From contig NZ_JANUSD010000015.1 in assembly GCF_024793945.1 (NCBI RefSeq), positions 1-64,000 of the forward strand: DNA of 64,000 nucleotides, in the 5' to 3' direction. Every line of letters begins with the position of its first letter. Positions within the stretch are counted from its first letter, which is position 1. The DNA is from Emticicia fluvialis (lineage in GTDB: Bacteria; Bacteroidota; Bacteroidia; Cytophagales; Spirosomataceae). A model generated the notes under the pieces. That model made no database searches. It was given only the letters and a program-made list of their open reading frames with translations, and was not told the origin of the DNA. Shown here piece by piece: positions 51,539 through 59,667 of this stretch. A program made the translations under genes and the position numbers.

Positions 51539-51790
51539 TTATTTTTTTTTGAAAATGGCGTAAAATTCAAATATGAAGCCAATAAAAACAATAGCCGGCC
51601 CTAAAGTTATGCCCAGAAAACCAAAGCCGAATTCTTCTTTATCCTGGGTCATAATAAAAAAGCCCACAAGAATAAGTGCTATGCCTGCCAGCATTAATAT
51701 ATAGTTTTTTCTGGTAAACGGAAGCGCACTTTTGGTTTCAGCGCCTGTTGTTTCGGTTACTTCCGATGCTTTTGCATTTGTATTTTTCAT
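51539..51790 (-). CDS. DUF3098 membrane protein
   Basis: 83 aa: a polar 23-residue start rich in Thr and Glu, then FTRKNYILMLAGIALILVGFFIM (helix one) and GITLGPAIVFIGFIFEFYAIFKKK (helix two). A conserved Bacteroidota family of unknown function, regularly placed between ftsX and uppP, as here, which hints at a role near cell division or lipid-carrier recycling. Confidence 0.85.
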   Translation of the reverse strand: MKNTNAKASEVTETTGAETKSALPFTRKNYILMLAGIALILVGFFIMTQDKEEFGFGFLGITLGPAIVFIGFIFEFYAIFKKK

Positions 51791-51872
51791 AAGTACAAAG
51801 GTTCTGTATCCCGTATAAATATTTTATTGGTTTGCCATGCAACAGGGATATGTTTCGCATGAAAAAATGATT

Positions 51873-52748
51873 TTAATATAAGTCGTCGAGGTTCATTCTC
51901 AGGTATCTGTACATCGACTGAAAGGTGCTGAGCACACTGATTAAAATGCCCAGAACAATAACCCCACCGCAAAGAATACCAATTTTAAGGTAGTCTTGTA
52001 AAATAATCAGGCTTGGTATTTTATTAATAGCAATCTGCTGAACGCCCATAAACAAACCGATAGCAATTAAACCAGAAAACAAACCATGAAGTAAACCACG
52101 GCCAATAAACGGCCTTTGAATAAACCAGTTGGTAGCGCCAACCAGCTGCATACTTCTGATAATGAGCCTTTGCGAATAAAGCGCCAGACGAATGGTATTG
52201 TTGATTAACAAGATAATGGCAATAAGCAATATAACAATAATAGAGGCGATAATCAGAAAAGCGTTGTAGGCATTTTTATTGACGCTGTCTATAAAATCTT
52301 TGGCATAATTAACCTCAAAAACCCCGGCTATTTGCTCCAAATCTTTTTTGATAGTTACCAGATTGGCTTCACTCTGGTAATCTTCCTGAATTTTAATGTT
52401 GAAGGCATCGCGGTATGGGTTTTCACCTAAAACCGGTTTGTAATCTTCTTTCAGTTCTTTCAGGACTTTCTGTGCAGTGCTTTCTTTTGATATAAACTTT
52501 ATCTGCGGCGTGTTTTCAAGGTAAGCCACATAGTTTTTCTTGATGATAAGGTTATGGATAGAGTCTTGCTGAGCCGGGGTTGTTGATTTGTCGAGATATA
52601 CCTGCACTTCAACATTCTGGCGCACATAACCAACCAGTTGTTTTGATGTAATGGCTATCCAACCAACAAAGGCAATCAGAAATAAAGCAGTGGTTAAGCT
52701 GATAATAATTAAAAGACTCGGAAAACTGCCTATTTTTCTTTTCGACAT
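51873..52748 (-). CDS. ftsX: Cell-division ABC transporter permease FtsX
   Basis: 291 aa from the ATG at 52748 (MSKRKIGSFPSLL). A longer frame begins at a TTG at 52796, but that codon is inside a perfect -7 box (52794-52801), so the internal ATG is the real start. One N-terminal helix (about 13-36), a periplasmic domain (about 37-150) and three C-terminal helices with the FtsX pattern LALYSQRLIIRSMQLVGATNWFIQRPF. With FtsE it recruits and activates peptidoglycan hydrolases at the division site. ftsE is not adjacent. Confidence 0.93.
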   Translation of the reverse strand: MSKRKIGSFPSLLIIISLTTALFLIAFVGWIAITSKQLVGYVRQNVEVQVYLDKSTTPAQQDSIHNLIIKKNYVAYLENTPQIKFISKESTAQKVLKELKEDYKPVLGENPYRDAFNIKIQEDYQSEANLVTIKKDLEQIAGVFEVNYAKDFIDSVNKNAYNAFLIIASIIVILLIAIILLINNTIRLALYSQRLIIRSMQLVGATNWFIQRPFIGRGLLHGLFSGLIAIGLFMGVQQIAINKIPSLIILQDYLKIGILCGGVIVLGILISVLSTFQSMYRYLRMNLDDLY

Positions 52749-52793
52749 CTTGAATATCTTTAATACAATACTTTGCCTGTTTGTAACTTTGGG

Positions 52794-52801
52794 CAAAGAT
52801 A
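52794..52801 (-). promoter_or_regulatory. -7 promoter box TATCTTTG of ftsX
   Basis: Reads CAAAGATA on the plus strand; it equals the GH108 promoter box at 18513-18520. The leader to the ATG at 52748 is about 40 nt. Confidence 0.6.
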
Positions 52802-52828
52802 GGAAATGTAGCAGAAATTCGTACTAAA

Positions 52829-53689
52829 TTAATGATTTTTAACAGAACCTTCGGTGTCTCCACGCCAGCGGGCAATGCGTTCGGGCATGTTTTGTTCTAT
52901 GATATTCTTTACAACCTCGGTTATTTCATCTACGGTTGCATCTGGTGAAAAGTGAATAGGGTCTTTGAATTTTACCCTTAGTTCGGTATTGCGTTTTTTG
53001 TAGGCAAGGCCTGTTTTATTAAATGCCCTGCGGAAGCCGTCTATTACCACTGGCACAACAATAGGGTTATTTTCTTTAATTATATGTGCAGTACCTTTTC
53101 TGATAGGGGCATAGGGGCTGGTTGTACCCTGCGGGAAACTCACTACCCATCCAAATTGTAATCCTTTCGAGACGTTATTACCTGCCGACGAGTCCAGATC
53201 TCTTCTTACGTTTTCTCCTTTCGCTCTCCATGAACGTTCTACCAGAATGGCGCCTGCCAGGCTGAACATACGCGGTATAAGACCTTCTTTCATTGTTTCG
53301 CTGGCGGCTACATAAAATGTACGCGCTCTGGGTGCAAATAATGATACCGGTATTACCCTGTTACCAAAGCCCCATTTAACCGAACAGAACACATGATAAA
53401 AGGTGATTACATCTGCAAAATAGGTTTGATGATTGGATATAAAAAATACATTCTGGTTGGGCAGGCGGGCTATTTTTTCGGCGCCTTCTACTTTTAACTG
53501 ATTAGCCACTGCTATACGCCAGTAAGTGGGGAAACCAGCCACAAGAATGATAATACGTTTTAAAATAAGCCAATTGCCGAAAGGATCACGCTCAAAAATA
53601 CCCAGAATATCAATGTAAGAAACAAGCCTAAAAAACAGATTAGGGTCTTTGTTGGGGATTGGTAAAAAGTTACGCAGTATTCGAATCAT
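52829..53689 (-). CDS. PlsC-type acyltransferase with variant motifs
   Basis: 286 aa, lysophospholipid acyltransferase superfamily. One N-terminal hydrophobic segment (about 40-60). The block I motif reads ISNHQTYFAD (His87, Asp93), with five residues between His and Asp in place of the four of the canonical H-x4-D, and block III reads FPQGTTS (184-190) in place of FPEGTR. IVVPVVIDGFRRAF corresponds to block IV. It would acylate lysophosphatidic acid or a related lipid at the inner membrane. The altered blocks make the substrate uncertain. It sits upstream of ftsX on the same strand, separate from the ftsX promoter. Confidence 0.82.
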   Translation of the reverse strand: MIRILRNFLPIPNKDPNLFFRLVSYIDILGIFERDPFGNWLILKRIIILVAGFPTYWRIAVANQLKVEGAEKIARLPNQNVFFISNHQTYFADVITFYHVFCSVKWGFGNRVIPVSLFAPRARTFYVAASETMKEGLIPRMFSLAGAILVERSWRAKGENVRRDLDSSAGNNVSKGLQFGWVVSFPQGTTSPYAPIRKGTAHIIKENNPIVVPVVIDGFRRAFNKTGLAYKKRNTELRVKFKDPIHFSPDATVDEITEVVKNIIEQNMPERIARWRGDTEGSVKNH

Positions 53690-53777
53690 TATCGGTTTAT
53701 ATTGTTTAGTCAGGGTTTTTGAATGCGTAAGTTAAAAATAAAAACTTACAATTCCACAACCCTGACTGCACCAGGGC

Positions 53778-54602
53778 TTATTTTACAGGAACAGCCCAAA
53801 TGTCAAAATGTTTCCAATCGCTCATATTTTCGCGTTTTATCGCCTTTTTTTTAGCTTTGGCATCAAATGCTTCAACATAGGTTAAATGGTAGCCCATATC
53901 GGCCACCAAGTCATAAAGACTTTGCCTTTCTGCCTTTGATAACTTCGGGAAACACTCAAAAATAAGATTAGGTTTATGTTTTTTCAATAAAGAGGCGATA
54001 GACCTGATGATTTCTATATCATAGCCTTCGGTATCAATTTTAATGAGTGACAGGTTCTTTAGTTCTTCCGGATAGTTTTCGTTCAGGAAATGCTCCAGAT
54101 TCACCCCTTTTACTTTTTCATTCAATCCGTATTTTCCGTGCCTGTTCTGCTGTGTTTCGGCTATGCCGCCATTATTATGGGTTGCCTCTGACGAACTGTA
54201 AAAAAATTCGCCTTCATGTGTTGCAATAGCTAGTTGCAGCGGAATAATGTTGGTAAGTTCTTTATTGAGAGAGGCGTTTTTTTTAAGTATCTTGTAAATA
54301 TACGGGTTGGGGTCAAAACCCAGTACAGTGCCTTCTTTGCCAACCGCCAATGCCATTGGTAATGTAGAATCGCCGATGTGGGCACCGATATCAATCACAA
54401 AGTCTCCCTTTTTTAGAAAAGCATTGTAAAAATCTACCTGGCTTTGTGTAATATGCTTTTCGGCTTCAAGTGGGTTTTCCCATTTGGCAAAGTTTACTTT
54501 ACCAAACTGAGGTAAATCATATTCGTCAACTTTATGGCCGTATTCCTTAAAAGTTGTTTTTATTTTGTGTTTTTCAAATTTTCTTTTCAGGTAGGAGAAC
54601 AT
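53778..54602 (-). CDS. FkbM family methyltransferase
   Basis: 274 aa, S-adenosylmethionine-dependent O-methyltransferase. The N-terminal 70 residues are variable; motif I is FVIDIGAHIGDSTLPMA (about 70-86), followed by VLGFDPNPYIYKIL and, later, LIKIDTEGYDIEIIRSI, the typical FkbM acidic block. Such enzymes methylate sugars, glycolipids or natural products. It is isolated here with no clear pathway partner; decoration of a surface glycan is possible. Predicted start ATG at 54602. Confidence 0.87.
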   Translation of the reverse strand: MFSYLKRKFEKHKIKTTFKEYGHKVDEYDLPQFGKVNFAKWENPLEAEKHITQSQVDFYNAFLKKGDFVIDIGAHIGDSTLPMALAVGKEGTVLGFDPNPYIYKILKKNASLNKELTNIIPLQLAIATHEGEFFYSSSEATHNNGGIAETQQNRHGKYGLNEKVKGVNLEHFLNENYPEELKNLSLIKIDTEGYDIEIIRSIASLLKKHKPNLIFECFPKLSKAERQSLYDLVADMGYHLTYVEAFDAKAKKKAIKRENMSDWKHFDIWAVPVK

Positions 54603-54764
54603 AATAAATAATAGGTTTAAATGAATAAAGAATCAGACTACAGCAAGACAATACGCCAGACACGTATCATTAAACCCAAATCTAGAAAAACTATGTAATG
54701 TTTTAATGCCTTTTTTAATATAAATTAATTTTTTATGAAAATTGATGTGAGAATTGAACCCCTG

Positions 54765-54807
54765 GGTAAAAAAAATAAGCTATCTGACTGATATCAAATA
54801 GCTTATT
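54765..54807 (-). terminator. Terminator of the bifunctional nuclease gene
   Basis: Stem AATAAGCTAT/ATAGCTTATT (54774-54783 with 54798-54807); on the minus strand it runs into eight T residues. It lies just after the stop at 54830. Confidence 0.85.
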
Positions 54808-54829
54808 GCATATAAATTCTGAAAACAGC

Positions 54830-55423
54830 TTAATTGCGTTTGCTGATTTCGTCTCTTATTTTAGCGGCTTTTTCGTATTCTTCATTTGCAAGCGCCTGAT
54901 TAAGCAGGTTGTGCAGTTCTTCCAGATTAAGGTCTTTAAGAGAATCTTTCTTAACTCTCTGCGGGCGGGAAGAAGAAGATACCAGTTCCTGTGGTTCGTC
55001 GGCGGTTGTGGCATCTTGTGCCGTTATACCTGCATCTGAAAGAATCTGGTCGGTTGTATAAATAGGTACCTGAAAACGCAAACCAATAGCGACCGCATCT
55101 GACGGCCGGGCGTCTATTGATTTCTGGCGTATGCCATCAGTACAAATAATTTTGGCATAGAATATACCCTCCTTTAAATCAGAAATAAGAATTTCTTCAA
55201 CTGTAAAGTCAAATGCACGGGCAAATGACTTGAAGAGGTCGTGCGTCATTGGTCGATTAGGCGTTATACGCTCCATTTCAATCGCAATGGCTTGGGCTTC
55301 AAACATTCCGATAATAATCGGTAATCGGCGATTACCAAATTCCTCTGCCAACACCAGCGCAAATGAGCCGGTTTGTGATTGGCTTGGAGAAAGGCCAAGT
55401 ATTTCTAGTTTTATTTTTTCCAC
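54830..55423 (-). CDS. Bifunctional nuclease family protein (BFN/DUF151) with UVR motif
   Basis: 197 aa from a GTG at 55423. A longer frame opens at an ATG at 55456, but a perfect -7 box (55428-55435) lies inside that extension and homologues begin at EKIKLEILGLS. The BFN domain covers about 1-125 (GSFALVLAEEFGNRRLPIIIGMFEAQAIAIE, then DARPSDAVAIGLRFQ), a Ser/Thr-rich linker follows and a UVR motif closes the protein (LEELHNLLNQALANEEYEKAAKIRDEI). Plant and archaeal relatives have nuclease activity, but the role in bacteria is not settled. With the start this close to the promoter the mRNA may be leaderless. Downstream of the etfBA pair. Confidence 0.85.
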   Translation of the reverse strand: MEKIKLEILGLSPSQSQTGSFALVLAEEFGNRRLPIIIGMFEAQAIAIEMERITPNRPMTHDLFKSFARAFDFTVEEILISDLKEGIFYAKIICTDGIRQKSIDARPSDAVAIGLRFQVPIYTTDQILSDAGITAQDATTADEPQELVSSSSRPQRVKKDSLKDLNLEELHNLLNQALANEEYEKAAKIRDEISKRN

Positions 55424-55427
55424 GTTG

Positions 55428-55435
55428 CAAATATA
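55428..55435 (-). promoter_or_regulatory. -7 promoter box TATATTTG of the bifunctional nuclease gene
   Basis: Reads CAAATATA on the plus strand. The GTG at 55423 begins 5 bases after it, almost at the expected transcription start. Confidence 0.6.
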
Positions 55436-55560
55436 AGGATTTCTTAAATTGCCCATTCACTTCAACCATAAAAATTAAGAAGCAGTGTATCCTTATATCT
55501 GGTAAACTTTCATTCTGTCGTTTTGGTTTCCATAATTTGCTATATCCAGGGTATGCGCAA

Positions 55561-55600
55561 AAACAAAAAGCCTCTGAAATCGACTTTCAGAGGCTTTGCT
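55561..55600 (-). terminator. Terminator of etfBA
   Basis: Perfect 13-bp stem 55567-55579 with 55585-55597; on the minus strand it is followed by a T-rich tract. Lies just after the etfA stop at 55617. Confidence 0.85.
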
Positions 55601-55616
55601 AAATATAATCAGTTTT

Positions 55617-56582
55617 TTAGTTCAAATCTTTAACCGCTTTGGTAAGTTTAGGCAATACATCAAACACATCGCCTACAATACCGTAGTCGGCTGCTTTGAA
55701 GAACGGAGCCTCGGGGTCTTTATTAATAACCACTATTACTTTCGATGAATTAACCCCGGCCAGGTGCTGAATAGCCCCTGAAATACCGCAGGCAATATAC
55801 AAATTCGGCGAAACTTTCACACCTGTTTGTCCAACGTGTTCGTGGTGTGGTCTCCAGTCAAGGTCAGAAACAGGCTTTGAGCAGGCCGTTGCTGCACCCA
55901 GCGCTTCGGCCAGGTCTAGCAATGGTTGCCAGTGTTCAGGGCCTTTCATGCCTCTGCCACCTGATACCACTAGGTCTGCCTCCGGTAATGACACCGTGCC
56001 TGACGCCTTGATGGTTTCTGTTACTTTGGCAGTAAAAAGATTATCAGCTAAGGCAGGGGAGAAGGTTTCAACCGTTGCGGCTGTTGTACCTTCTACCGGA
56101 TTTACCACGTTTTTCTTGATTGCCAAAACCTTAATATCGCTGGTTAAGTTTACATCGGCAAATGCCTTACCCGTAAAAATGCTGCGTTTTACTTTAAAAC
56201 CACCTGATAAATCTGGCAGTTCTACTACGTTTCCTACTACTGCGGCTTTTAACGTACCTGCAGCGCGTGCTGTTACGGCGTCGGCAAGAGAAGACTTCGC
56301 CGTAATTATTACCTTAGCGCCTATTGACCGCACGGCTTCTACCAATACTTTGGCATAGGCCATGCTGTTGGCGGTTTCCAGTTTTGGGTCGTTGGCATGC
56401 AAAACTTTGGCAGCGCCATAATGGCCTGCAATGGCCAGCGCGCTGGCATCTGCCTTGCCAATAACCAAAGCTGTAACGGCTGTGCCTGATTTTTCGGCCA
56501 CCTGAGCGCCATAATAAATAGCCTCAAGCGATGATTTTTTGATTGCTCCATCGGCAATCTCTGCAAAAACTAATATAGCCAT
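55617..56582 (-). CDS. etfA: Electron transfer flavoprotein alpha subunit
   Basis: 321 aa. With EtfB it carries electrons from acyl-CoA and other dehydrogenases to the quinone pool. The N-terminal ETF domain is followed by the conserved C-terminal FAD-binding domain with VSGGRGMKGPEHW, GAATACSKPVSDLDW, GQTGVKVSPNLYIACGISGAIQHLAG and NKDPEAPFFKAADYGIVGD. Length and motifs are those of the classic non-bifurcating type. It is 32 bases downstream of etfB and ends at a strong terminator. Confidence 0.96.
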   Translation of the reverse strand: MAILVFAEIADGAIKKSSLEAIYYGAQVAEKSGTAVTALVIGKADASALAIAGHYGAAKVLHANDPKLETANSMAYAKVLVEAVRSIGAKVIITAKSSLADAVTARAAGTLKAAVVGNVVELPDLSGGFKVKRSIFTGKAFADVNLTSDIKVLAIKKNVVNPVEGTTAATVETFSPALADNLFTAKVTETIKASGTVSLPEADLVVSGGRGMKGPEHWQPLLDLAEALGAATACSKPVSDLDWRPHHEHVGQTGVKVSPNLYIACGISGAIQHLAGVNSSKVIVVINKDPEAPFFKAADYGIVGDVFDVLPKLTKAVKDLN

Positions 56583-56614
56583 ATTATAAAGTCTTTTCTG
56601 AATTGAATAATGTA

Positions 56615-57349
56615 TTAAAGCACTTTGGCTTCTTTATGAAGCAGCTCAATTAATTTTTCTGCTTCATCGGCAGGTATCATCTTGCATGCTCCTTTGGCCG
56701 GTGGCAAGCTGTATTTATCTGTAGAGGTAAGCGCCTCGCCCGATGCCGGAATTACTTTCAATGGCTTGGTACGGGCTGTCATAATACCTCTCATGTTAGG
56801 TATTTTCCATTCGGCTATGGGTTCCTGGCAACCCAAAACTAGTGGTAGGGGGGCTTCCAGTTTTTCTTTTCCGCCCTCTATCTCACGGGTCATTTTTGCG
56901 GTGCCGGCTTCTATATCTAATTGCATAACCGGCGAGAACGACGGGATGCCCAGTATTTCGCCTACAATACCGTGTACCACACCCGAGTTATAGTCACTGG
57001 TTTCGCGGCCCATCAGTATCAGGTCATAATTGCCTTCTTTAGCTACAGCCGCTATTTGCTCAGCTACAAAATAAGAGTCGGTAGGGTCGGCATCAACCCT
57101 GATGGCATCATCAGCGCCAATGGCTAACGCTTTGCGTATTTGTGGCTCGGCATCTGCTTCACCAACATTCAGTACGGTTATACTTGCGCCCGATTTTTCT
57201 TTTAATTCTACGGCTCTCGCCAGTGCGTAATCATCGTAGGGTCCGATGATGTATTGTACTCCTGCCTTGTTCAACTTGGTGTCGCCATCAGTAAAACTGA
57301 TTTTTGAAGTTGTATCAGGCACATTCGAAATGCAGACTAGTATTTTCAT
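56615..57349 (-). CDS. etfB: Electron transfer flavoprotein beta subunit
   Basis: 244 aa. MKILVCISNVPDTTSKISF is a typical start; YIIGPYDDYALARAVELKE and ILMGRETSDYNSGVVHGIVGEILGIP carry the AMP-binding and signature region, and RGGGEK-like IEGGKEKLEAPLP lies near 155-167. It pairs with EtfA encoded 32 bases downstream, so both are produced in equal amounts. The divergent region to the right contains a promoter for the small TPR gene; no perfect minus-strand -7 box for etfB is visible. Confidence 0.96.
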   Translation of the reverse strand: MKILVCISNVPDTTSKISFTDGDTKLNKAGVQYIIGPYDDYALARAVELKEKSGASITVLNVGEADAEPQIRKALAIGADDAIRVDADPTDSYFVAEQIAAVAKEGNYDLILMGRETSDYNSGVVHGIVGEILGIPSFSPVMQLDIEAGTAKMTREIEGGKEKLEAPLPLVLGCQEPIAEWKIPNMRGIMTARTKPLKVIPASGEALTSTDKYSLPPAKGACKMIPADEAEKLIELLHKEAKVL

Positions 57350-57453
57350 AGTTTTTTGCCCCTTACCCCTAAAGGGAGATAATTATAGAATAGATGCTTT
57401 CAGGGGTTTTCTAAAAAGCATTGTATTTATAATATTGAACAATATTTATTGCC

Positions 57454-57461
57454 TATTTTTG
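57454..57461 (+). promoter_or_regulatory. -7 promoter box TATTTTTG of the small TPR gene
   Basis: Perfect TAnnTTTG; start near 57468, so the palindrome at 57491-57508 falls in a leader of about 70 nt. Confidence 0.55.
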
Positions 57462-57490
57462 CCTTTAGAGAAGGTGTACCGACAATAAAT

Positions 57491-57508
57491 TGTTATGCAC
57501 GCATAACA
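57491..57508 (+). promoter_or_regulatory. Palindrome TGTTATGC-AC-GCATAACA
   Basis: Perfect 8-bp arms with two central bases, 28 bases before the ATG of the TPR gene. It is either a dimeric operator or an RNA stem in the leader. The half-site GCATAACA also occurs upstream of gltB at 17945-17952. Confidence 0.45.
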
Positions 57509-57536
57509 TTACAAAGCTAAATTAAAGAACAATAGT

Positions 57537-57860
57537 ATGCAAGAGGAACGATTAAAAATTTTGTTGCAGTATCTGGAAGAAGAGCCCAATGAGCCCTTTA
57601 ATATTTACAGCGTGGCTATGGAGTACATGAATACCAACCCGGGCAAAGCGCTGGGGTATCTTGAGAAATTACTGGCAGAGCATCCTGGTTACGTGCCAAC
57701 GTATTACCACGCAGCCGCTTTGTATTTTGAGCTGGAAGAATTTGAAAAAGCTGATGAAGTGTATAAAAAAGGTATAGAAATAGCTCACCAGAAGCAAAAT
57801 AAAAAGGCTTATGATGAGCTAAACCGAGCTTACAGAATGTTTCTTGACGAAATCGAATAA
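57537..57860 (+). CDS. Small TPR protein
   Basis: 107 aa, two to three tetratricopeptide repeats (about 18-95) including KALGYLEKLLAEHPGYVPTYYHAAALYFEL. No signal peptide, so cytoplasmic. It is likely a protein-binding adaptor; the partner is unknown. It has its own promoter box and a palindrome in the leader, and its stop abuts the convergent unknown gene. Proteins of this size and type are widespread in this phylum. Confidence 0.85.
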   Translation: MQEERLKILLQYLEEEPNEPFNIYSVAMEYMNTNPGKALGYLEKLLAEHPGYVPTYYHAAALYFELEEFEKADEVYKKGIEIAHQKQNKKAYDELNRAYRMFLDEIE

Positions 57861-58247
57861 TCAATGATGATATTCGTCTTCTTCCTGAACACTTTTCTTG
57901 CCAAACAAGGCTCTGAAAGTGTCGGTCATATAAAATATATCCAATACTTTATTACGGGCCTGTTTCATTGTATAAACCCTGTGGTTTTGTTGTATCTGTT
58001 CTTCCAGGTATTTCAGTACATACGCCATGCACTCTTCGTTTACCGAGAAATCGTCAACGATATACATCACAAACCGGTTTTCGGCGGCGCTGTCTGCTAA
58101 ATATAAAACTAAATGAAAATCTTCTCCTACCAGAAATGCCGCAGTTTTGTCTGTATCAAACTTCCTGAAAATCTCGCCGTTATCTACAAGGCAATCAATA
58201 ATTGCTACCTCGTCTGTTATGATTCTTAATGTTGGTTGCACACGCAT
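57861..58247 (-). CDS. Conserved-looking protein of unknown function
   Basis: 128 aa from the ATG at 58247 (MRVQPTLRIITDEVAIIDCLVD). A longer frame from a TTG at 58289 crosses a perfect -7 box at 58287-58294 and is rejected. No signal peptide or membrane segment. The predicted alternation of beta strands and two C-terminal helices suggests a small alpha/beta domain. Two Cys (in IIDCLVD and NEECMAY), acidic C-terminal tail with His-His. I do not recognise the family. Its stop lies next to the TPR stop. Confidence 0.65.
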   Translation of the reverse strand: MRVQPTLRIITDEVAIIDCLVDNGEIFRKFDTDKTAAFLVGEDFHLVLYLADSAAENRFVMYIVDDFSVNEECMAYVLKYLEEQIQQNHRVYTMKQARNKVLDIFYMTDTFRALFGKKSVQEEDEYHH

Positions 58248-58286
58248 AATACCGTCTTTTTTATTGTGTTCTAGTTTGTTGCTTTT

Positions 58287-58294
58287 CAAATATA
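58287..58294 (-). promoter_or_regulatory. -7 promoter box TATATTTG of the unknown gene
   Basis: Reads CAAATATA on the plus strand, 40 bases before the ATG at 58247. Confidence 0.55.
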
Positions 58295-58386
58295 ACGTAA
58301 TAATTCAAATTAAATTCACGAAAAGTGAAAAAAAATCTTGGAATAGTATAATTTATAAATTCTAAAATTGCCCAAATCAGGTTTAA

Positions 58387-58431
58387 TTTTGAGTAGTAAT
58401 ACTCAAAAAATTAAGATTTTATCAAAATCTT
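58387..58431. promoter_or_regulatory. Two adjacent perfect inverted repeats
   Basis: TTTTGAGTA-GTAA-TACTCAAAA (58387-58408) and AAGATTTT-ATC-AAAATCTT (58413-58431) lie four bases apart in the middle of the divergent gap between the unknown gene and the asparaginase gene. As no gene ends here, a terminator is unlikely and operator sites are the better explanation. Confidence 0.45.
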
Positions 58432-58525
58432 GTATCGATTTAAGTAATTTCGCTTTCATAAATTAAAAAAAACAGCTTTTGGCCTGAAAAGGTAACTTTC
58501 ATTTTTGCCCAAAATTTTTTTTTCA

Positions 58526-59599
58526 ATGCGATATAAGACCTCAAAAATCAACACTTCATCAACTAAAAATAATCGTGCCACCTCTGTTTTAATGATTTAC
58601 ACAGGCGGAACACTGGGCATGGTATATGACTCTAAAAGTAAAAGTTTAGTACCTTTTGTTTTTAGTGAGATTTTGACCAACGTGCCAGAGCTACATAGGC
58701 TGGAGTGCGAACTAACAACTTTGACGCTTGATAAACCCATTGATTCGTCTAACATGCAGCCGGCAGATTGGGTAGAAATGGCCCGCATTGTGTATGATAA
58801 TTTTCAGGATTATGATGCCTTTGTGATTCTGCACGGAACCGATACAATGGCCTACACGGCCTCTGCGCTGAGTTATCTGCTTGAAAACCTGAGCAAACCT
58901 GTGATACTGACAGGTGCGCAGTTACCCATTGGCGTAGCAAGAACCGACGCCCGTGAGAATCTGATTACGGCCCTTGAAATTGCATCGGCACAAATTAACG
59001 GCCGCCCGGTAGTACCTGAAGTGGCCATATATTTTAATTCTTACCTGCTAAGGGGTAGCCGCGCCAAGAAGAAAGAAAGCAGCCAGTTTAACGCCTTCAG
59101 GTCTGATAATTACCCGTTTCTGGCCGAAGTGGGGGTTACAATTGACTACAATTTTCCGTTCATACGCCCGTATCGAACCGATTTACCACTGATACTGCAC
59201 GAAAAGCTGGATGAAAATGTAATGATATTGAAGCTTTTTCCGGGTTTGCATCGTAATCTGATGCATAATCTTTTTAAAACCACCGGCCTGAAAGGCGTTG
59301 TAATGGAAACTTACGGCGCCGGCAATGCACCATCAGAAAGCTGGTTTCTGGAAGAATTGAAAGAGGCGATTGATGCCGGAATAGTGATTTTCAATGTGTC
59401 GCAATGTGATGGCGGGCGGGTGTTGCAGGGTACATACCAGACAAGCAGGCAATTGCAGGAAATTGGCGTGGTGAGTGGCTCTGATATAACTACCGAAGCA
59501 GCCATAACTAAAATGATGTATCTTTTTGGAAAGGAGGAGTCGCCCGAGCGGGTAAAATTCAATCTGGAACGTGATATTTGTGGCGAAATGTCAGTTTAG
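58526..59599 (+). CDS. ansA: Type I L-asparaginase
   Basis: Cytoplasmic asparaginase, hydrolyses asparagine to aspartate and ammonia. 357 aa from the ATG at 58526; a TTG at 58505 overlaps the likely -7 box CATTTTTG (58500-58507). The first catalytic threonine is in IYTGGTLGMV (Thr26, then Thr29), the second in VILHGTDTMAYTASALSYLL; VARTDARENL and CDGGRVLQGTY follow. There is no signal peptide, which separates it from type II periplasmic enzymes. The 20-residue Ser/Thr/Asn-rich start before the catalytic domain is longer than usual. Confidence 0.93.
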   Translation: MRYKTSKINTSSTKNNRATSVLMIYTGGTLGMVYDSKSKSLVPFVFSEILTNVPELHRLECELTTLTLDKPIDSSNMQPADWVEMARIVYDNFQDYDAFVILHGTDTMAYTASALSYLLENLSKPVILTGAQLPIGVARTDARENLITALEIASAQINGRPVVPEVAIYFNSYLLRGSRAKKKESSQFNAFRSDNYPFLAEVGVTIDYNFPFIRPYRTDLPLILHEKLDENVMILKLFPGLHRNLMHNLFKTTGLKGVVMETYGAGNAPSESWFLEELKEAIDAGIVIFNVSQCDGGRVLQGTYQTSRQLQEIGVVSGSDITTEAAITKMMYLFGKEESPERVKFNLERDICGEMSV

Positions 59600-59611
59600 A
59601 ATCGTTTTACT

Positions 59612-59654
59612 AAACATATAAGGCCCACTTTTATAAGCCTTTATATAGTTGTTT
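59612..59654. terminator. Imperfect hairpin between ansA and doxX-like gene
   Basis: AGGC/GCCT (59621-59624 with 59637-59640) extended by ATATA/TATAT and AAAC/GTTT with bulges. It may stop both convergent transcripts. Confidence 0.35.
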
Positions 59655-59667
59655 AAAGTAAGATATA

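Noticed and set aside
52749..52796. TTG start of ftsX
   Set aside because: The codon overlaps a perfect -7 box; the ATG at 52748 gives a normal FtsX N-terminus.
55948..56358. 136-codon plus-strand frame opposite etfA
   Set aside because: Shadow of the alanine- and valine-rich etfA sequence; composition is low-complexity and no start context exists.
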